Of a stretch of 8,040 bases of DNA, positions 5,188 through 8,040 are shown in pieces; within the stretch, counting starts at the first letter, position 1, and each line of letters starts with the position of its first letter. Source of the DNA: Streptococcaceae bacterium (GTDB lineage: Bacteria; Bacillota; Bacilli; Lactobacillales; Streptococcaceae); NCBI GenBank assembly GCA_902363395.1, contig CABIZZ010000005.1, positions 1 to 8,040 of the forward strand, read 5' to 3'. The notes beneath the pieces were generated by a model. That model was not told the DNA's origin. It searched no databases and saw nothing but the letters and a program-made list of their open reading frames with translations. Position numbers and translations under genes: made by a program.

Positions 5188-6237
5188 TCAATCCTTGTCT
5201 GCTTCATTTTCTTTTACGAGATCGTTTTGTGAATCTTTTTCAGAGAGTTTTTGATCAATATACTTGTCAATGTTTTCATAAAATTCCTTGGTCGCTTCAC
5301 TATCTAATGTTGGCGAGTTCTGAACTTGATTCACTTTCAATTGAACAGATTGAATACCGTAAGAGGCTTGTTTTTGGTGGAGTGTTTCTAATTCTTCTTC
5401 TGAAATCGGATCTCCAACAACCGTCAAGACCAATTCATTGTTACTTGACTTGTAGACTTGATTAATAACCGTATAATTGGCGAACTCTTTTCCTACAAAC
5501 TGTTTGATCCCTTCTTTGCGCGCTTGTTCTATTGTCAGAGTAACTGCCGAATAGCTAGCTGGAAGAATCAACAATACAATCAAAGAAATCAAGCCAATTC
5601 TCATTTTAATGCTCAGCTCTTTAAATGAAGTTAAAGGAGATTTTCTCATCAAAATTCTTGTTCCAACAATGTTGGCTAGCATGATAAAGACACAGTTGAT
5701 CAAGAAAAGATAGAGAGCCCCCAATAAAAATCGTACATTCCCATTAGCTAAACCATAGCCAGCAGTACAGATAGGCGGCATCAAAGCTGTAGCAATGGCT
5801 ACTCCTGGCACGATATTGTTTGCTTCTTTTTTCCTTGAACCGATCACACCAGCAATCCCACCAGCAATAGCAATGAGAACATCCCAAATGGTTGGAGATG
5901 TTCGTGCAATCAACTCGCTACTTGCATAAGATAAGGGAGAAATCCAGAAATATAGAGTCGATACAAGCAAACTGACCAATACTTGAGTAAATAAAACCTC
6001 TAGAGATTGCTTGATTAAACGCGTATCAAAAATAGCTAAACCAAACCCCAGTCCAACAATCGGTGTCATAAGAGGGGAAATCAGCATGGCTCCAATAATG
6101 ACAGCTGTTGAATTCGTATTTAGACCTATAGAGGCAATAAAAATCGCACACATCAAAATCACTGTATCTCTTAATCGAACATGAAGGTCATCATATAATT
6201 TCTCACGGAATTCCCGTGTTGAATAATTGGCAGTCAT
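5188..6237 (-). CDS. DUF389 (TIGR00341-type) integral membrane protein
   Basis: This 349-residue membrane protein of the DUF389 family has no biochemically settled role that I know of. Recognisable blocks are N-S-x-A-V-I-I-G-A-M-L-I-S-P-L-M-x-P-I at about 42-60 and A-L-M-P-P-I-C-T-A-G-Y-G-L-A at about 151-164, both highly typical of the family. About six hydrophobic segments occupy residues 25-235. A soluble, charged C-terminal part of about 115 residues follows, rich in Glu, Gln and Lys. The start ATG 6237 overlaps the stop of the potassium channel gene (ATGA), with GAGGAG a few bases upstream, so the two are translationally coupled. This suggests a joint role in ion homeostasis, which is inference. 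The gene appears intact. Confidence 0.88.
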   Translation of the reverse strand: MTANYSTREFREKLYDDLHVRLRDTVILMCAIFIASIGLNTNSTAVIIGAMLISPLMTPIVGLGFGLAIFDTRLIKQSLEVLFTQVLVSLLVSTLYFWISPLSYASSELIARTSPTIWDVLIAIAGGIAGVIGSRKKEANNIVPGVAIATALMPPICTAGYGLANGNVRFLLGALYLFLINCVFIMLANIVGTRILMRKSPLTSFKELSIKMRIGLISLIVLLILPASYSAVTLTIEQARKEGIKQFVGKEFANYTVINQVYKSSNNELVLTVVGDPISEEELETLHQKQASYGIQSVQLKVNQVQNSPTLDSEATKEFYENIDKYIDQKLSEKDSQNDLVKENEADKD

Positions 6238-6557
6238 TTGTCCTCTCCTCTTTCCTTATTTAAATCGGTATAATAATTAATAATAACAGCTGATAAACAG
6301 CCAAAAAATATGAGCCCATAAATCGTCAAGAAGACACTGGTAATCCTTCCAATCAAGGTCACAGCTAGGAGATCCCCGTAGCCGACAGTCGTCGAAGTCA
6401 CAAAAGCATACCAAAGACCGTCTCCGTAATTTGTGATAGCAGGTTCAACTAGGAAAAGCACGCCTCCTGACCCAAAAACAAAGGTCACAAAACTCAGAGC
6501 AAACCGAGTAAAACCCGTAACCTGTATAATATGCCATAACATTTTTAAACGTCTCAT
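6234..6557 (-). CDS. Small two-transmembrane potassium channel
   Basis: This 107-residue KcsA-type channel subunit presumably forms a tetrameric K+ pore in the cytoplasmic membrane. Outer helix: about 16-38. Pore helix and selectivity filter: T-T-V-G-Y-G-D, with TVGYG at 57-61. Inner helix: about 71-95. A short charged tail follows, with no RCK/TrkA-N regulatory domain, so it is a minimal channel. ATG 6557 has AAGGAG 6 bases upstream. It follows the ORF at 6571 by 13 bp and overlaps the DUF389 gene by 4 bp, so the three likely share a transcript. Confidence 0.9.
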   Translation of the reverse strand: MRRLKMLWHIIQVTGFTRFALSFVTFVFGSGGVLFLVEPAITNYGDGLWYAFVTSTTVGYGDLLAVTLIGRITSVFLTIYGLIFFGCLSAVIINYYTDLNKERGEDK

Positions 6558-6570
6558 TTGTTCTCCTTAT

Positions 6571-6936
6571 TCATACTAGCTCCTGACCGAGCCGTTTTTT
6601 CCAATAATCAAAGTGAAGATAGGACATGATCTCCATCAGAGAAAGATAGACAAACTGATAGATCTGATTTAAGCTGATTATCAACTGATATTGTTTGAAA
6701 AATGACTGGAAGAAAGACCAGATATGACTGTCTTGAATCAGTCCCTTCTTAACATCAGACAGGATATTAGCTAAAGCTCCCAAGGACTGAAACGGTAAAT
6801 CCTTGACATTTATATAGATCCGGTCCACCACATCATTCAGACTGGTATCTTGGATGGCATGAAATTCTCCAAAGAGAACTCCTGCCGCTCCAAGAGTAGA
6901 AACAAATTCCACCAAATAATTTCTGAGGAAATTTTC
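6571..6936 (-). CDS. Unrecognised ORF, probably a C-terminal fragment
   Basis: The frame is open from the TGA at 6937-6939 to the TGA at 6571-6573. It contains no ATG at its beginning; a TTG at 6915 is the first conventional alternative start and has no ribosome binding site. The product from there is about 114 residues. It begins with a weakly hydrophobic stretch (V-S-T-L-G-A-A-G-V-L-F-G), then a mixed helical-looking sequence (D-V-V-D-R-I-Y, A-L-A-N-I-L-S-D-V-K-K-G), and ends Y-W-K-K-R-L-G-Q-E-L-V. I recognise no family. It overlaps the broken N-terminal DUF1211 frame and lies exactly where that family's sequence stops, which suggests the 3' part of a gene that lost its start in the same rearrangement. 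It is 13 bp from the channel gene. Confidence 0.45.
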   Translation of the reverse strand, partial: ENFLRNYLVEFVSTLGAAGVLFGEFHAIQDTSLNDVVDRIYINVKDLPFQSLGALANILSDVKKGLIQDSHIWSFFQSFFKQYQLIISLNQIYQFVYLSLMEIMSYLHFDYWKKRLGQELV

Positions 6937-7139
6937 TCAACCTTTTCCCATAATGTGTTTAGTGCCATCCATAACGATCCCAACCAGAAAAAGGAAAGAA
7001 AACAAGCAAAGAAATTTTGCCGTAAATCCCAAAAAGCTTCAAGACTTGGTGTTGTTGGTTTTTCTAACTCTAAAATCAAGATGGTCATAATAATTGCTAG
7101 AACAGCATCTGTCAATACAATTAATCTGTCTTTCTTCAT
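6837..7139 (-). pseudogene. N-terminal fragment of a TMEM175/DUF1211 channel
   Basis: From ATG 7139 the frame gives M-K-K-D-R-L-I-V-L-T-D-A-V-L-A-I-I-M-T-I-L-I-L-E-L, the first helix of DUF1211 proteins (usual signature F-S-D, here L-T-D). The second helix follows (W-L-G-S-L-W, about 52-57) and then S-S-E-I-I-W-W-N at 71-78. Family similarity ends at Asn78 (6906-6908). The next codons run out of frame with the family and stop at 6837. The expected continuation L-Y-L-L-F-F-V-S-F-M-P-Y is found at 1-125 and 8028-7708. Seventy-eight residues here plus 115 there make 193, the normal length of bacterial members. An in-frame ATG at 7205 exists, but 7139 gives the family start; GGGG lies 10 bases upstream. 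TMEM175 proteins form K+-permeable or proton-permeable channels. Confidence 0.8.
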
Positions 7140-7205
7140 CGGATTGCATCCCCTTTCTTTTTTGTAACATTCTATCTTATCGCATAATATTGGATATTCT
7201 TTCAT

Positions 7206-7438
7206 AATCCGACTACAAACAAAAATAAACCAAAAAGTCTGTCCCTATTATGCTATATTTAACTCTAGAAGTATTCATCCATCTAATTAATAAATATATC
7301 ATATTTCACAATAAATGAATACTATCAAAGATTCATCCCCTTTCACTTCATCATTTAGTGTTGCTTAGATTTATCAAAAACAACCAAATTTGTATTAATT
7401 TCAAGTATCACCTAGTTACAAAAATTTGGGGTGAACAG
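7206..7438. other. AT-rich upstream region of the DUF1211 fragment
   Basis: No gene is visible. A 9-bp inverted repeat, AGTATTCAT (7270-7278) with ATGAATACT (7315-7323), is the only structure I can point to. I see no convincing sigma-A promoter for the DUF1211 fragment. Confidence 0.4.
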
Positions 7439-7471
7439 AAAAAGCATCCCGTATTTTTGATACGAAATGCT
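7439..7471 (-). terminator. Terminator after rpsI tail copy B
   Basis: Arms 7443-7454 and 7460-7471 form a 12-bp stem with a 5-base loop in the minus-strand transcript, including two G-U pairs. On the plus strand these would be mismatches, so it works in the rpsI direction. A short T run follows. It lies 21 bp past the rpsI stop. Its sequence differs from the terminator after copy A although position and design are the same. Confidence 0.8.
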
Positions 7472-7492
7472 TTCAATAAGTTTAAATAAGTT

Positions 7493-7596
7493 TTAACGTT
7501 TACTAAATTGTGATGCTTTACGAGCTTTTTTCAAGCCTGGTTTGGAAAGTATGGATTTCAGTTGGACTAAAAACAGCGTAATATCAAGGATTTTCT
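7493..7596 (-). repeat. rpsI 3'-end tail plus element end, copy B (candidate att site)
   Basis: This is the same 104-bp block as 4824-4927 (97 of 104 identical), in the same orientation. The rpsI part (7543-7493) again encodes K-P-G-L-K-K-A-R-K-A-S-Q-F-S-K-R plus stop, with Phe-Ser written TTT-AGT. The two copies are 2,669 bp apart and enclose the DUF1211 N-terminal fragment, the unrecognised ORF, the K+ channel and the DUF389 gene. The DUF1211 C-terminal fragment ends about 110 bp outside copy B. Confidence 0.75.
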
Positions 7597-7707
7597 GAAC
7601 AATATCTACTTTTTAATTTCATAAAATCTGAATCAATATTTTTAAAATAGGGAATAGTTTAGGTCTCTAAGCATTAAAATAATACACCTAACTTTGGTCA
7701 CCGTTTT

Positions 7708-8040
7708 TTAGTTATTCACTCTTTTTTCGGATAGTGTTTTTAAAGTTATGATGTAAAATGCCGCAATTAAAACACTATACATCATAATCAGAGGATAGAC
7801 AATTAAGGATAGAATCAATCCCACTCCTTTAATTATTAGGTCAGGTATCAATAACTTCCTATATTGTGCGGTAGCTTCAAGTAATTCTTTCTGATCTATA
7901 TTGGGTTTATCAATTACTTTATGTAAAAAACAGTTTGCTACCGTTGAAACAATAACGATCAGTCCATAAAAGAGCTGTGCCGTATGATTCATGAAATGAC
8001 TACTAACTATTCCAGTAGCATAGGGCATAAATGAAACAAA
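7708..8040 (-). pseudogene. C-terminal part of a TMEM175/DUF1211 channel
   Basis: The frame is open from the window end to TAA at 7708-7710. It encodes the later membrane segments of a DUF1211 protein: L-L-F-F-V-S-F-M-P-Y-A-T-G-I-V-S-S-H-F, then A-Q-L-F-Y-G-L-I-V, and a C-terminal helix pair ending S-E-K-R-V-N-N. The M at 8028 is an internal residue, not a start, because family sequence continues upstream. Whether the gene is complete beyond base 8040 depends on what lies there. If the ends close on the 110-bp repeat, it is cut at about base 122 and fused to the helix-turn-helix fragment; otherwise a second, intact copy could exist. Confidence 0.75.
7931..8040. repeat. Terminal direct repeat, right copy
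   Basis: Identical to bases 1-110; see the left copy. It falls within the DUF1211 C-terminal reading frame. Confidence 0.95.

Noticed and set aside
5229..5465. 78-codon plus-strand ORF opposite the DUF389 gene
   Set aside because: It is antisense to a well-supported gene with no supporting signal.
6850..7167. 105-codon plus-strand ORF opposite the DUF1211 fragment
   Set aside because: Its composition is the antisense image of membrane helices and it has no ribosome binding site.
1..8040. A self-replicating plasmid
   Set aside because: There is no replication initiator, iteron array, relaxase or partition gene anywhere in the window.
1..8040. CRISPR array, tRNA or rRNA genes
   Set aside because: No regularly spaced repeats, cloverleaf-like sequence or rRNA-like segments were seen on either strand.

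Overview
The window looks like accessory DNA from a low-GC Gram-positive, most probably a Streptococcus of the mitis/oralis/pneumoniae type. The main evidence is two copies of a short tail encoding the last 16 residues of ribosomal protein S9 (rpsI). As I remember it, this matches the S. pneumoniae S9 C-terminus. The resident genes (CadD, CadX, CopY, CopB) are also of Firmicutes type. Every convincing gene is on the minus strand, so the layout reads from high to low coordinates. The first and last 110 bases are identical. The contig is therefore circular, part of a tandem array, or ended by an assembler at a repeat; if it closes, the unit is 7,930 bp.

Layout, high to low coordinates. (1) 8040-7708 is the C-terminal part of a TMEM175-type (DUF1211) channel gene. 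(2) 7596-7493 is an rpsI tail plus element-end sequence (copy B), followed by a terminator at 7471-7439. (3) 7139-6837 is the N-terminal 78 residues of a DUF1211 protein, then out-of-family sequence. (4) 6936-6571 is an unrecognised, probably truncated ORF, followed by a two-helix potassium channel (6557-6234) and a DUF389 membrane protein (6237-5188), which overlap by ATGA. (5) 4927-4824 is a second rpsI tail (copy A, 93% identical, same orientation) with its own terminator. (6) 4692-1638 is a copper-resistance cassette: the CopY-controlled copY-copB operon lies between 38-bp terminal inverted repeats of IS3-like appearance. A dead transposase start sits inside one end and there is no transposase gene. 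(7) 1618-1377 holds a possible small plus-strand gene. (8) 1335-310 is the cadmium-resistance operon cadD-cadX with a clear promoter and an ArsR/CadC-type operator. (9) 266-132 is a helix-turn-helix gene start cut off next to the start of the DUF1211 C-terminal part (131-1).

Interpretation. The two rpsI tails have synonymous codon differences exactly at the Phe-Ser codons near the stop, and each is followed by a minus-strand terminator. This is what attachment sites at the 3' end of rpsI would look like after site-specific integrations that preserve the C-terminus. The window then reads as accreted cis-mobilisable cargo blocks (about 2.67 kb and 5.26 kb) without an integrase or replication gene. 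The cargo is ion and metal handling: Cu(I) and Cd(II) efflux or resistance, a K+ channel, a TMEM175-like channel and a DUF389 protein. The two DUF1211 pieces share an 8-bp sequence at their broken ends, and joined there they give a 193-residue protein of normal family length, so one gene appears to have been interrupted by about 6.8 kb.

The main candidate for something under-described is the copper cassette built like a mobile insertion cassette (IS ends mobilising cargo in trans), nested in an rpsI-targeted accretion island.
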